The notes: generated by a model not told the origin, from the sequence alone. A DNA stretch of 64,000 nucleotides from Phymatolithon calcareum (GCA_977006965.1 OZ345379.1:1116001-1180000); one strand, 5' to 3'; positions 41,467-51,922 are shown, counted from the stretch's first letter. A program made the numbers and translations.

Positions 41467-42291
41467 TTACATTAAGTTGCCGAGTACATCAATAATAGTT
41501 CTTGGCACAAGAAGGATGGCTTTGGCGCGAATTACAATTACAAGAATAAGCTTCGCAGCGCCAAAACATGTGCGCAACGACAGTACCGGATCTACAGTCG
41601 GCAAGGAACTAGCACGAGAATTGAAATTATGTTCGTTTCCGCCCGACCGCCAACTTACTACGAACGTATCTCTTGATTGCCAACACAGACATATGTTTTC
41701 TTCAGAAGGAACCGGGCGCAAGCCATAATCAAACGCTCTTCTCCCATCGCAAAGAATACTTAACTCGCGCAACGCAGGGCACACCGAAAATATTTCAATG
41801 ATGTCCAAAACCACGGAGTTGCGAATCACCTTGTCGAAGGTATAATCGTGGTGCAAATCAATAATCACCCGCTCCAGAAGCGGATTCGCCTGCACGAGAT
41901 GGCCAAATGCCTCCCTCGGCGGACGCACACAGGAGCACGGGAGCGAGCCTACGCATGAAAACGAGAACATCCGAAGCCCTTCAGTGCTTCTGGCTATGGC
42001 ATGCAAGGAGTCGGAATAGTGCTCAAACGAAACTCTACTCAGCTCTAAAGTCTCCAGCTCCGGCATCGCGTTCAAAAACGAAGTTGAAATGACGCTGCAA
42101 AAAGCGCGGTCTCTGCACAGGCAGGTAACTCTAAGCTTATTCAAATTCGAGCAATTATTCATTGCAACACCAACATCGTCCGCACAACCGTCCCCCGTGC
42201 AATAGCACACCAGCTCCTTCAATCCAGCGCCAATGATCGGTAAAACGGCCACAAGTGCAGAATTCACAAAATACTTAGCGATGGAGCGCAA
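41467..42291 (-). pseudogene. Leucine-rich-repeat-like fragment, possibly from an F-box/LRR gene
   Basis: A 274-codon open frame with spaced LRR-like segments (NLNKLRVTCLC, MPELETLELSRVSF, NPLLERVIIDLHH, CPALRELSILCDG), as in F-box/LRR proteins that often serve ubiquitin ligases. The frame begins with TTG directly after a stop and has no ATG until residue 44. A different frame just upstream reads MFSHLPVASEIAL, vaguely F-box-like. A frameshift or lost first exon is likely, so it is called partial or broken. Family assignment is weak. Confidence 0.35.
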
Positions 42292-42617
42292 TTTCGGACG
42301 CTACTGGCAGGTGCGAAAACATTGCATGCTCAAGCACCTGCGCTATTCACTCTCGCAATATCTCCTCACAACTTTCGATGGCAGCAATCTGACCAGATCG
42401 TAGGGGCCTTTGTCAGTTGACAAAGGCAGGGTAATGGACACTAGTTCGCGGCTACCCAAGCTAAACCAGAACGAGACGTTGATGGTACTACTTAAGCCAC
42501 GCACAGTAGAATTTAAGGGATGTATCAACACTAAGAGCACACATGCACATTAACTCTACTTCTCAGGTCCAGATTACCCCCCTGACCCAATATTTAGAAG
42601 CTGGTAAACTTTTGTAA

Positions 42618-42857
42618 TCACATGGTTTGCGTTTCCGCCGCGGATGCTTCTTCACTATCAACAGGCTCTTGCAATTCTGGTAGTGTCGACAATAATGTGA
42701 TCGGCTGAATTGAGGCGTCGTCGCGAATCTTGATGGTGACTATAGTGATATCGTCTACCTTTCCGCCCTCCCATTGCACATTTACCTTAATTGATGCCTC
42801 CATGAACGGTGAAACGTAGCTCTCGTCCAAGCTATGTTGAATTGGGTACTGTGGAAT
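42618..42857 (-). pseudogene. C-terminal fragment of a PP2C-type phosphatase (PPTC7-like)
   Basis: About 80 codons that read like the last segment of PP2C phosphatases of the PPTC7/PTC7 branch: SPFMEASIKVNVQW then GGKVDDITIVTIKI, where the GGK-DDIT motif carries a metal-binding Asp pair of the fold. The rest of the catalytic domain is not found upstream. A CAG before the fragment could be an old splice acceptor, but no exon was recognised. It is best read as a gene remnant. Confidence 0.45.
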
Positions 42858-43749
42858 CCGATATAATTATCGAAACGGCAGAATTCTGCAGATTAATTTG
42901 CCGTTCGTCCATTGTTATGTGCTCGTCCCAAGCTACGCTCATCACGATGGAGCGGCTTTGCAACTAGATCAAACTACACCTACGCGAAAGACAGCGATGC
43001 AGCGCATAGACACACGAGAGTCACGTGCCCGTATGGCCCATCAGATCACTTACTACGAGCAGCATGACTACCGCGATCCAATTTGTGCGGCGTACAGTCG
43101 CGAGAGTAAAAAGCGACCTCCTTGGGACAGCGACATAACAGCGGGTGCGACATCGGGATAGGTCGCAAGTTATAGAGCGTTGAGGGTCCCTGCTATGGCT
43201 CCCTCTTGCAGCTAGGCAAAGAAGACACTTCTTCACCAATGATAAAGAGCTCTTCCTCCTAACTGCACCTACTCTTCATACCAAGCGCGTGGCGTCCCGT
43301 AGATTAAGCAGATCCAATCTCATAGATTTATCCGATTTTCATCCATCCTTGTCGCGCGTGATCACTGTACCCCGCAACACAAGACAATCTAGAATCCCCA
43401 GGAATAGTAGCATTCGTTTATATAGATACGCCCGGATCCCCGAACCTCAAGCTTAGCTAAGGTCAAGGCAAAAAAAACACAAACACGAGCGAATAAACAC
43501 CAATACTTTATCTAGACCAACCTTTCAAAACAGATGATAAGCGTACGGCCACTCAGAGCGCCCTGGTTTCGAAACTCTTGATGGAACGTGTCCACAACAG
43601 TGTTCTCGCCCTGTACAGTCTCGACCGGCAATTGCCTCACTGTCTCTTTGCAAGATACGCAGAGAAACGGGATGTAGTATAATGCTACAACCACGAGAGT
43701 CCTTACCATCCGTGATGGATGACTCGTTGGCTGAGTTTTTAGTACCATC
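42858..43749. other. Intergenic; no supported gene
   Basis: Two short frames (42898-43161 plus and 43512-43748 minus) are open but match nothing I know. The latter has a hydrophobic stretch near its start and could encode a small secreted protein. The evidence is insufficient to call either. Confidence 0.35.
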
Positions 43750-43757
43750 TATATAAA
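43750..43757 (+). promoter_or_regulatory. TATA-like box upstream of the Fanzor pseudogene
   Basis: TATATAAA, 90 nt upstream of the ATG at 43847. Its presence suggests the gene had its own RNA polymerase II promoter before it was disrupted. Confidence 0.4.
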
Positions 43758-44478
43758 GTCCACGTCAATGCTTACCTACCGAAGCTACACTCGACCACTC
43801 CACAACCTAACCACCAGCCCAGAGACCACCGAACTCTGGGTGGGACATGGACGTCGTCGCTACACCTGCCGGCGACGGCGATGATGGCGATGGCGTGCCG
43901 AAGAAGAAACGGCGCACCATGGCCTCAAACGGCGAATTACAACAATTTGCGTCGATACGCAACATTCCGAGTGCGAATAGAAGAACAAGGGCGATGACCA
44001 TAACGTCCTCCGCGGACGCATGCATTCGGTCCGATATTCAGAACCGCAAGAAGATGCTTGACGCCATGGACGAACATGCCAAAACGGTCGGAGCGCTCCG
44101 GCACATCGTCTCCGTGTACCTCAATGTCTTCGCGGACGACGAGCCTGCTGAAATTGCTCACCATCTCGTCTTCGAACAGTGGTTCATATCAACGCTTTTT
44201 CTGCGTTTCACCAACCGAAGCGCACGCGCTGACGCTCAAAGAAGATGGAACTATAGCGATATCGAACCTGTGCGACTTCATTTCGAAAATTATGTCGAGC
44301 AGCGTCCCATTCCGCAGTCAGTCATCGACTCCTTTTCGCACGTCCCTCAAAGATGCGTCTCCACCTCGCTGTCTACTCAAATGCTGACGGCCATGAAGAG
44401 ACACATGTCGGAGAATTTTTGCGGTCGATTCGTGGCTTTCATAAGGCCCATCTTGGCGGAAAAAACGCATGCTGTGGT

Positions 44479-44888
44479 CAGGGCTACTAGCAAGTAGATT
44501 TTTATTGATTGCTAGATACAGTGCAATTTGATTTGCAAGTAGCAGTCCCGGCGATTGTCTGCAAGTTGTATTGCAAGTTGATAGCCTGCATTTATGACAT
44601 GGGCCACGTCACGCAGCGCTGTATCCACACGTGGACTGAACGCCACGTCAGTACTGTAAACACTTGAATTGGTGCTCTACGTTTGTGACTATGATGGATT
44701 CGGCATAATACGTACCGAGATGGTACAGTATAAATTAGAGAGTGCATGACATGCACTACATTGTGTCCGCTCAACACAGTCAAACATTTTGCAATTCGTA
44801 TTGCAAGTAGGCGGGTTTTTTGCAGTCCCACTCCAGTACAAGTAGATTGCAGTATACTGCAAGTCCAGTATACTGGATAGGACCCCTG
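44479..44888. mobile_element. Non-autonomous hAT-like insertion in the Fanzor gene
   Basis: 410 bp with CAGGG/CCCTG ends (CAGGGCTACT at left; CAGGGGTCCT in reverse complement at right). The 8-bp duplication GCTGTGGT flanks it at 44471-44478 and 44889-44896. Collapsing the duplication removes 418 bp and brings the upstream frame exactly into the downstream one. TTGCAAGT words recur inside both ends, as in the hAT-like element at 8946-9679. Two abutting perfect palindromes (44847-44862, 16 bp; 44864-44877, 14 bp), both with core AGTATACT, sit near the right end. Confidence 0.85.
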
Positions 44889-45780
44889 GCTGTGGTGCAC
44901 AATTTTGACAATTTTCGAAAAGATATCGATGCAGCAGCTCAAGTCGTGCACGACAGCTGTGCTACATCGGACGAAGATGGCGCGAAAGCAAGAATTTCCA
45001 AGTTTTGTGCTCGGGACGACTTGGTGCACTGGTCAGAACCGCTGACCGAAGTCGTCCGAGACTATCGTGATTTGTTCGCTCCGCTCCGAGAACCGCCGCC
45101 GAAAAAAAGGAAGAAGGCCTCTCCCCCCGAAGAGTTCGAAAACTTTCGGTACCGGACAAAAACCGAGTTTTCTTGTATGCTCATGTTAACACGCATGTTC
45201 AGAGAGCACAACACGCTACTTTTGGAGAATAGAAGACACGTCTTTGAGGAAGTGAACCTTGTGCACCCTAACGATAATCTGTCGGAGGGCTACCGCGCCC
45301 TTCTCCAAGAGCGAGCATTTCCCGGGTTTGACATGATTCCGCCGTCATTTCACCTGCTCCCCAAGTCGGATTTGACCAGGGCTCTCGTGCAGTACGACCG
45401 CGAGTCACTCATCACGTTGCTCAACAGTGTTGGCGTTCCTCATCTTCCTCGGAATTCGAGGATTTGGTGGGCCTCTTTTTTTGACTTCCACACCAATGAA
45501 ACCATCGAAAGGAATATCGATGTCCCCAGCAAGACATCCAAGAAGTCGAAAAAGCACCGCCGGAAAGTGCTTAAACTTTCACGCCGACTGCGGAAGGGCA
45601 TACCTGTGCTCTCGTCGAGTGCCTGGACGCTCAACAAAAGGGCGTACGAGAAGAACAAAAGGGATGCTTCCACCCCTATCCCTTGGCTGGTTAACTCCGT
45701 AACCACGGACGGCCTTCAGGTGAAGGTCATCTTGGCCACAGTAGAAGACACGCAGGCAAGCCGAGTACCCACCGGTCTTG

Positions 45781-46016
45781 CCTTTTTTTGCAACTGTTTA
45801 GTTGTTTATTTGAAAGCCCTCATTAACACTCCTAAGACTGTACGGGAGCAACTTTTCGTAACTTGTTCATTCTAGTATATCGCCTGGTCCCTAATACAGG
45901 GACTCGTCGTTTTCCATATTGTCAATTATGGTGACGCTGTAGAGTAGTATGGAGTCTAATGCCTTTTCCGTTCGTATCATTTCTCCGGAGTCCAGTTCAT
46001 ACTACGATGCTTCTAT
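45781..46016. mobile_element. 236-bp insertion in the Fanzor gene with a 9-bp target duplication
   Basis: The direct repeat CCGGTCTTG flanks it at 45772-45780 and 46017-46025. Removing 245 bp restores the frame and joins SRVPTGL to DVLDKKGYCE. A 9-bp duplication is typical of Mutator-like elements, but I see no clear terminal inverted repeats. A 38-bp internal stretch (45834-45871, starting AAGACTGTACGGGAGCA) recurs at 60078-60115, showing that it belongs to a dispersed repeat. Spliceosomal excision was considered: no GT-AG pair with the needed length class was found. Confidence 0.7.
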
Positions 46017-46941
46017 CCGGTCTTGACGTGCTCGACAAGAAAGGCTACTGCGAGATCTCCGGCGCGTACGACGTCAAAAAGCATACGAAGGGAGTGTTCA
46101 AGGGCGCGAAACCGGTTCCCCGAGATGTGAGGGGCGACATCATCGCTATCGGTCTCGACCCCGGTCTGGTCGAAGTGGCCACGACGGCAAGAGCAACAAT
46201 GAACTTTCCCGTGCGCGACTTCAAGTCGTCCGCATTCGCACAATTTTCTACCAGCTTTCCGACCAAGAGGTACCGTCGTGAGAACTTATCTATCCATTCC
46301 CAAAAATTCGAAGCGAAGAGGCGAGAAAACGTCCCTGCCTACCGAACTGTCGTGCAGCGATCAGCGAGGTAACGCTGAAGGAGGCCGGAAAAGCGCGAGC
46401 GTACGCCACGGTCGTTCACGCGACTTTGCCCATCATGATGGAGGAACTTTTAAGTCCCCTGCGGCGACAGAAGCGGTTTGCGCGCTTCCGTGCCGGGCAA
46501 AGAGCGATCCATCACCTTGCATCCTCCTTATTGTTCGACGAGGAACAAATAGAGCTGCGGTGGTTGAAGGGCCAACAGAAGAGGCGGAAGAAGAAGGAGC
46601 TGTACGGTCGTCCCCGGGTCGTTTTCTTCGGCAATGCTTAGTACAGGTTTGCGAAAAGCGGGCCTACTCCGCGGAAGAAGCTGATTCGGGCTTTGGCGAA
46701 GATGTGTCCTGTGGTTCTGACGGACGAGTTCCGGACGTCTGCACGTTGTCATGGATGTGGGAAGGCTATGCAAAAGGGTGAAGGTTTTCGTGTGCTACAC
46801 TGTCCAAACAGTGCACCGGGCGAGAACTCCTGCAGCGTGGGCCACATTGACCGGGACGTGAACGCCGCGCGCAACATAGGAACATGTGGTGTCCACATGC
46901 TTTTAGGAAAAGAGCGTCCGGAGTATCTGTCTAGGTCGTAG

Positions 46942-47757
46942 TCGTCCCACTATTTTTCTGTTTATTAGCTGGCATGCATAAGTATGTCTGGTGCCTCTAC
47001 CGTGTTCATACGGGTTGCTCTTAACTCTTGTTTACAAGGGGAGCAATACTGTTGCCTTTAGAGTGCAATAAACAGCTATGCAGTCGAGATATGCCCGTTG
47101 AGAAGGTCGCGGGTGAATGGGGAGAAGAGAAATGCATATCGCCAAGTCGAGGCATATGCAGGACTGGTGTGGTGAAATAGCGCTTCGAACATGCTCGTAA
47201 CGGGAAGAAATTCGCTGTGTGTGGTGTCGGTCGCACATCTTCGATACCGTTGCTTGAACTGTCAGTAAGGGCCAAAAGGGGCCCTGCCCGAGGGGGAGTT
47301 CAGCGTACGCCAACAGACTGGCCGTATTCACCGTCGACTTCTTCGCTACAGGACTCATTAATTCTTCATTCATGACAAGCGAAATCTTCAGAATCTGTTT
47401 CCGATAACGTAAACTCCAATTTTCGGGGGCAAATCCAAAAAATACCACGTGAATCCTCATCTTCTGGGTGTTGAGCTGCGCATGTAACGTATATTTTTGC
47501 ACATGCATAACAATTTTAGGGCTTGTAAAGTTAGCCAAATTCGTGAAGGTGAGTAGACATGCACTTTTCCCCCTTCCCTTTGACACACACGCACATCCAC
47601 AAATGAGACTATGCTGTCGGGCACGCTATGCACTACTGTAGGTAGTTGGTGCTAGAATCCAGTGAAATGCTTCATCACCAACCGCGGTTCCGCCGTGCGG
47701 AAAACGTTTATTTTCAAGATGCAACGGCCATGTGGGTATTAAAACCTGAGCTATGAT
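46942..47757. other. 3' flank of the Fanzor pseudogene; no supported gene
   Basis: About 0.8 kb. A 184-codon minus-strand frame (47032-47586) is open but has no recognisable motif. If a guide RNA was encoded next to the nuclease it could lie in the proximal part, but no structure was identified by eye. Confidence 0.35.
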
Positions 47758-47853
47758 ATGATTTTGGTTTTATGGCGATATTCCCTGGCTACTCTTCTTT
47801 TACCTTCGCTCGACATTTCCTCCACCTTCTCTTCACCGTACTGCCCACATGCC

Positions 47854-49032
47854 ATGCCCACCTCCCCGGGCGAGCACCCGGCGGTCGACCCCACAACACT
47901 CTTCGACCCTGGACGCGTGCTCTGTGCGCATGGTCCGCACGGTACCGTGCTGCGCGCGGCCGTGTCCTCCACACTGCAGCCAGCAGTCGGTGCAACGAGC
48001 GTGGCAGTGAAGGTGATCGCATTGGACGGTAACGACGCCGCGGCACTGGACGCTGTAATCGATCCTCTCACTGTGCGTGCCAAGTCGCCCCATCTCGCGC
48101 GTTACATTGGCGTGTGGCCTGCACCGGGGCGCGAAACCTGGGTGGTGTCGGAACTGTTGGAAGGCGGGTCAGTGAAGGATGTATTGTCGAACGCCACACA
48201 TGCCGAGATAGAACCTGCCGTTGCGTACATCGCGCAGCAGGCACTACGCGCGCTACACTTTTTGCATACCGTCGTCGGCATTGCACATGGCGACGTGCGC
48301 CCGGGGAATATGCTCCTCGATGAAGAGGCCAGTGTCAAACTTTCAGATTACGGCGTGTATGACGTTCTCGCGCGCGCCATGAAGCAGCGCCAGTGCTATC
48401 CGGGTGCGAAGTTATGGCCGCCGCCTAAAACGGGCGGTAGTTCGGCGGAGAGAAAAGCGGGCGATGTGTGGGCGCTTGGCGTTGCGGTCGTTGAACTTGT
48501 GGAGGGTTCTGCGTCACTGGCGCGGACGCGAAGGTCTGGGCGCCGAGTGCCGCGGTGCGCGAGACCGGCCAACTGGTCCATGCAACTGAACCAGTTTGTC
48601 GCACAGGCCGCGGTACCGGACGCGAGATATCGACCGTCGGCGGCGGAGCTTCTTCGTCATAGATTCGTTGCAGGTGCGAATCGGAGTGTTTTGCAGGATG
48701 TGCTGCATAGGGCGCTCGGGGAACCGAGTCGACCGGATCAGCGTGAGGTGTACGATAGGACTAATGTGGTTGAAAGTTTGTATAGAAGTAATTCGGTGGC
48801 CATGCGAATTCCGCTTATTCATGCGGATGATGTTCCTGTCGATGCGTTTGCAATGTATAGACAGCGGAAGTCGATGGAGAGACCGGGCGTTGAACAGTCT
48901 CTGTGGTTGGTGTCGGATACGCTGAAGAATGTTGTTGATATGGGAAGAGCAGAGTCGAAGGCAAAGATTATGGAGAGTTCGGCGAGAGTGTCGCAATGGC
49001 TTGCTATTGCGAATCGGAAAGCGCTGCCATGA
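47854..49032 (+). CDS. Protein kinase, STE/MAP3K-like, with variant motifs
   Basis: A 392-residue kinase-fold protein. Motifs: ATP-site Lys in TSVAVKVIALDG; hinge region ETWVVSELLEGGSVKDVL; catalytic loop HGDVRPGNMLL (HGD replaces the common HRD, while the Asp and Asn are kept); DYG in place of DFG (VKLSDYGVYD); and KAGDVWALGVAVVEL (DxWxxG helix F). The activation segment is short and the APE motif is not obvious. The glycine-rich loop reads AHGPHGTVLRA. The C-terminal 120 residues follow the kinase domain without a known domain. The key Lys, Asp, Asn and Asp remain, so activity is possible. The frame also contains an ATG 96 nt earlier (47758); the start at 47854 gives a more usual N-terminus. 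Confidence 0.75.
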   Translation: MPTSPGEHPAVDPTTLFDPGRVLCAHGPHGTVLRAAVSSTLQPAVGATSVAVKVIALDGNDAAALDAVIDPLTVRAKSPHLARYIGVWPAPGRETWVVSELLEGGSVKDVLSNATHAEIEPAVAYIAQQALRALHFLHTVVGIAHGDVRPGNMLLDEEASVKLSDYGVYDVLARAMKQRQCYPGAKLWPPPKTGGSSAERKAGDVWALGVAVVELVEGSASLARTRRSGRRVPRCARPANWSMQLNQFVAQAAVPDARYRPSAAELLRHRFVAGANRSVLQDVLHRALGEPSRPDQREVYDRTNVVESLYRSNSVAMRIPLIHADDVPVDAFAMYRQRKSMERPGVEQSLWLVSDTLKNVVDMGRAESKAKIMESSARVSQWLAIANRKALP

Positions 49033-49977
49033 CATGCAAAATCGAACGAATTCGGTTATGCTTATCACGACTACTTACTACCGTGCCCAACCTCAATTGC
49101 TTCCTGGATATTGGCAATTGAACCCGTGTTTATGTCGTTGCAACCCAGTTACCACGGCCACCAAGACCACATTTCCAACGCAATACCCCAGCCATAAGAC
49201 GGGACATAGCTTGCAATTCCCCAGTCCGCAAAAGCCGTGTTTCATGTAGCTCGTTGTCGAGGACTGAAAGTTTGGGCCGTGAGACTGGATGTATCGATGG
49301 ACGAGTTAAGAGCCGTTCGGTGCCTGCAGTCATTCGATGAACTAGTGAAGAAGAAAATTTGACAGCCACAGTCCTTGCTGTCCAGCGAATCTGTGTCGCT
49401 TCCCCAAGTGTGTTGCTTCTACTTCAATAGGCAGAGAAAACTACATACAGTCTGAAGGAGCACGTAGAAGTTGTACATGAAATCAGTTCTTAGAATTGTG
49501 AGGCATGACGCATAGGACTGATCAAAAGTAGCTTCATCAAATGCAACAGCTCTAAAGCTCAGTTTGAGAAAGGAAGGAGATGGACAAAGGTGATGTGTGG
49601 AAAAGAGACGCTCTACATACAGAATCGGTTGACATCTGGTGGCACTGCAGTTCCAACCAAGATAAGAGAATATTCAACACTACTGTGCTGCCATGATGCA
49701 CGTACTGGGCACAAGTACATTATCGCACTACTTCCGCCGGCTACTTCGTACACGCTCTAGACCTGGAAGGCTGATGGTAACAATTTGTCATCCCTCAACA
49801 TTCCTGGGACGATAAATTGTGCTACAACAGCGGGTTGTGAAATAATTGCACGATATTTCAGGACTATGTTCGGAAGGCAGGGCGTGCAGCACTCCTCCAC
49901 CAGTTTCTAGATTGTAAATGGCAAACCAAGAATGTTAGAACCATAAATAAACAAGTTTTGCATTTACATACATTGAG
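49033..49977. other. Intergenic, containing duplication block C copy 1
   Basis: No gene is seen. 49510-49800 matches about 61715-62000 (shared words include AAATGCAACAG, CTCTACATACAGAATCGGT and CACTATCGCACTAC-like sequence). In the other copy this block is followed directly by sequence matching 52872 onward, so the three genes at 50-52.8 kb are absent there. Confidence 0.6.
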
Positions 49978-50967
49978 TTACGGCGTTGCTAACAATGTCC
50001 CTGCGGACCCCTCCTTGTTTTCTTTGGGAGTAGAAGCCGAAGCACCGCTTTGAAGATGTGCCATACTCTGCCGAAGTCTTTTCGCACGTCGCATTATTTC
50101 CTCTTCATCTGCTTCATCGTCGTTCTCTTCAACAGGACCAGAGTTTGACGGTTTCCCGCTTTGTCCCTCACGTAGTCTTTTGGCGTGATTCAATATCTCC
50201 TCTTCGCGCTCCCCATCCCTTTCCGTGTCGGCTGTGTCCACGTTTGGCGCCACCTTTTCACGCAGCTTTTTCGCGCGAGCAAGAATCTCTTGCTCCGCTC
50301 TCCTCTCGTCATTTCGCACATCCCTCGCTTCCCCATCCCCCAAACCACCATCTTCCGGCCCGCCTTCACGCAGTTCTTTCGCACCCTCCAATATATCCTG
50401 CTTTCCAGGGTCTATTGCCGCAATGCGCCGCTTAACAATATCCGGCACAGGGTCATCCCACCATATAGGCCCGCCATCCCCCGACGCACACGACACACAA
50501 CCCGTCATCATATTGGGCATGATTTGACCTGTGCGGTCTCTAAGTGGGGTGCGGCAAACGCTGACGGTGCGAAAATTGGTGTTCGATTTGGTGATTGCCA
50601 ACAGAGAGCATAAACGTTCGTACCCTTGTTTCCGCCATTTCGCGATTAGTTTTCCATCGCACAGCTTTTCCTTCGCGAGATAGTCCAACAGTTTTTTGGA
50701 TATTGAGTGATGTTTGTAATGCATGTCGTGCAGATAGCGATTCTTCTCGTAGTGGATTTTGTGCATGGGCCACGAAAGCTCGTTTCGTCGCTTGTCGTCC
50801 ATAGGGGCGTTTAGAGCCTCGCGCATGCGTTGCTCAAACTCTTCTAGCTTCTCGGATATCAGTTCCACTCCTGCCGGTGCCTTGCGCAGCTTCATCCGCA
50901 AACGCCATGCCATTCTTGCGTCGCGGTCTTGATGAATGTTGTCGACCTGGGCGGCGATGCTCAACAT
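49978..50967 (-). CDS. BUD31: BUD31/G10 splicing factor with a repeat-bearing C-terminal extension
   Basis: A 329-residue protein. Residues about 20-155 are the conserved BUD31 (G10) domain of the activated spliceosome: APAGVELISEKLEEFEQRMR, WPMHKIHYEKNRYLHDMHY, LIAKWRKQGYERLCSL, and a C-terminal Cys cluster ending GCVSCASGDGG. Canonical BUD31 stops there at about 145-157 residues; here some 150 more follow, with four degenerate copies of an ILxxAKxLRE motif (DILEGAKELRE, EILARAKKLRE, EILNHAKRLRE, EIMRRAKRLRQ) separated by acidic linkers. The frame starts 3 codons earlier with TTG; the ATG at 50967 is chosen, with 50913 as an alternative. Intronless, divergent from MED22. Confidence 0.88.
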   Translation of the reverse strand: MLSIAAQVDNIHQDRDARMAWRLRMKLRKAPAGVELISEKLEEFEQRMREALNAPMDDKRRNELSWPMHKIHYEKNRYLHDMHYKHHSISKKLLDYLAKEKLCDGKLIAKWRKQGYERLCSLLAITKSNTNFRTVSVCRTPLRDRTGQIMPNMMTGCVSCASGDGGPIWWDDPVPDIVKRRIAAIDPGKQDILEGAKELREGGPEDGGLGDGEARDVRNDERRAEQEILARAKKLREKVAPNVDTADTERDGEREEEILNHAKRLREGQSGKPSNSGPVEENDDEADEEEIMRRAKRLRQSMAHLQSGASASTPKENKEGSAGTLLATP

Positions 50968-51246
50968 GTGAGACAAGTAAACTGTGCAGGCTGAAGCAGA
51001 GAAGGTTAATCACCAGATGGTGGGATTTATTTTGATTTTTTAATTTTCTAAACTCAGCGCCAACAAAAACATGACAAGTGTCAACTAATTTATTCTTCAA
51101 AATACACTCTGCATACGACCTTTGTATCATACAACTGAAGAAGGCACTCAAGAGAGTTTCGATGCTGCTTTCCCTTGCACTGCGCTCTACAATTCCCCTC
51201 CTCTGCGGTGCATCACTCCCTGTCTTTCCGTCTGCACACAAGAAAA

Positions 51247-51832
51247 ATGACGTCTCGCGGCGCGCCACGCTCACAAACTCGCGCACGCGTAAATTCATCG
51301 GCCGCATTGCCGCCCGTGGTGCGTCGCGTCCCGTCCGGTGCGCAAGTGCGCGCCGGTTACTCCAAGCGCTTGGACGAACTGGTCGACAAAATGGCTGATG
51401 CATTCAAGGTACTTATTTCCCTTTCCCTCTTCTCTCTCTTTCGTCCTCTCCATTCCCTCTCCACATGACTAACGCACCTCCTCCGCGCGAGCACAGAATA
51501 CCGTAACATCAGCTCAGGTGAGCGACAGAGCCGGCAACTCCCGCGCCGAATTCCAATCCCAAGTCGAGACCGCCAACCTCGCGGCGGCCGCCGAGGGTCT
51601 ACTATCCCTCATCTCCGAACTGAAAACCGCGGTCGTGGTGCAGGACATCAGCGCCAGCGACCGCGAGGCAAAAAACACGAAGAAGGCGCTGGAGGACGAC
51701 GTGAAACGCGGTCTGGTGGAGGTGAAATCCCTCCGCGAGGGCGTCGGCTTCACCCTCGCCGCCCTCGAACGCCACTACTACAATTCTGTCCCGCACGTAC
51801 GTGCGCGCGACGCCGAGCGTCGTAACTCGTAA
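51247..51832 (+). CDS. MED22: Mediator subunit 22, two exons
   Basis: Exon 1 is 51247-51408 and exon 2 is 51497-51832; the 88-nt intron has GTACTT and CACAG ends and splices in phase 0. The product (165 residues) matches MED22/Surf5, a head-module subunit of the Mediator complex: a helical start (AGYSKRLDELVDKMADAFKN) followed by FQSQVETANLAAAAEGLLSL then ISELKTAVVVQDI, the family core in which a long helix ends in a leucine- and lysine-containing turn. The second frame begins exactly at the splice acceptor with NTVTSAQ. It lies between BUD31 (divergent) and the AMSH-like gene, which starts 91 nt after its stop. Confidence 0.82.
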
Positions 51833-51922
51833 CCTTAAACTTCTTCAATGCCACGTGGCATCCTCTTACATTCATTGTGTATATTTCGCGCAAGGAAGGC
51901 GTGAGAAAAGCAGTTGCGCAAC

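Larger units (their letters stand above)
43847..46941 (+). pseudogene. Fanzor: eukaryotic TnpB-like RNA-guided nuclease, broken
   Basis: Four frame segments read as one protein of about 810 residues: 43847-44470, 44889-45771, 46017 to about 46363, and about 46363-46941. RuvC-I is IIAIGLDPG (Asp codon 46157). The Fanzor-type Glu lies in VVLTDEFRTSARC (46726). A zinc finger begins CHGCGKAM and ends near LHC ... NSC, and RuvC-III is HIDRDVNAARN (Asp 46849). Nuclear-localisation-like clusters occur at PKKKRRT near the start and PPPKKRKK near 45100. Breaks: a 410-bp hAT-like insertion (44479-44888), a 236-bp insertion (45781-46016), a probable 1-nt deletion near 46363, and a TAG at 46639-46641 in VVFFGNA-TAG. 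Known Fanzors cut DNA guided by a transposon-encoded RNA; no guide RNA or transposon ends could be identified here. Confidence 0.85.

Noticed and set aside
45781-46016. Spliceosomal intron in the Fanzor gene
   Set aside because: The best GT-AG pair (45774-45995, 222 nt) leaves the wrong frame. The exact 9-bp direct repeats and perfect frame recovery favour a transposon insertion.
47032-47586. 184-codon minus-strand frame downstream of the Fanzor pseudogene
   Set aside because: No recognisable domain, no paralogue in the window and unremarkable composition. It may be chance; reported only as intergenic.
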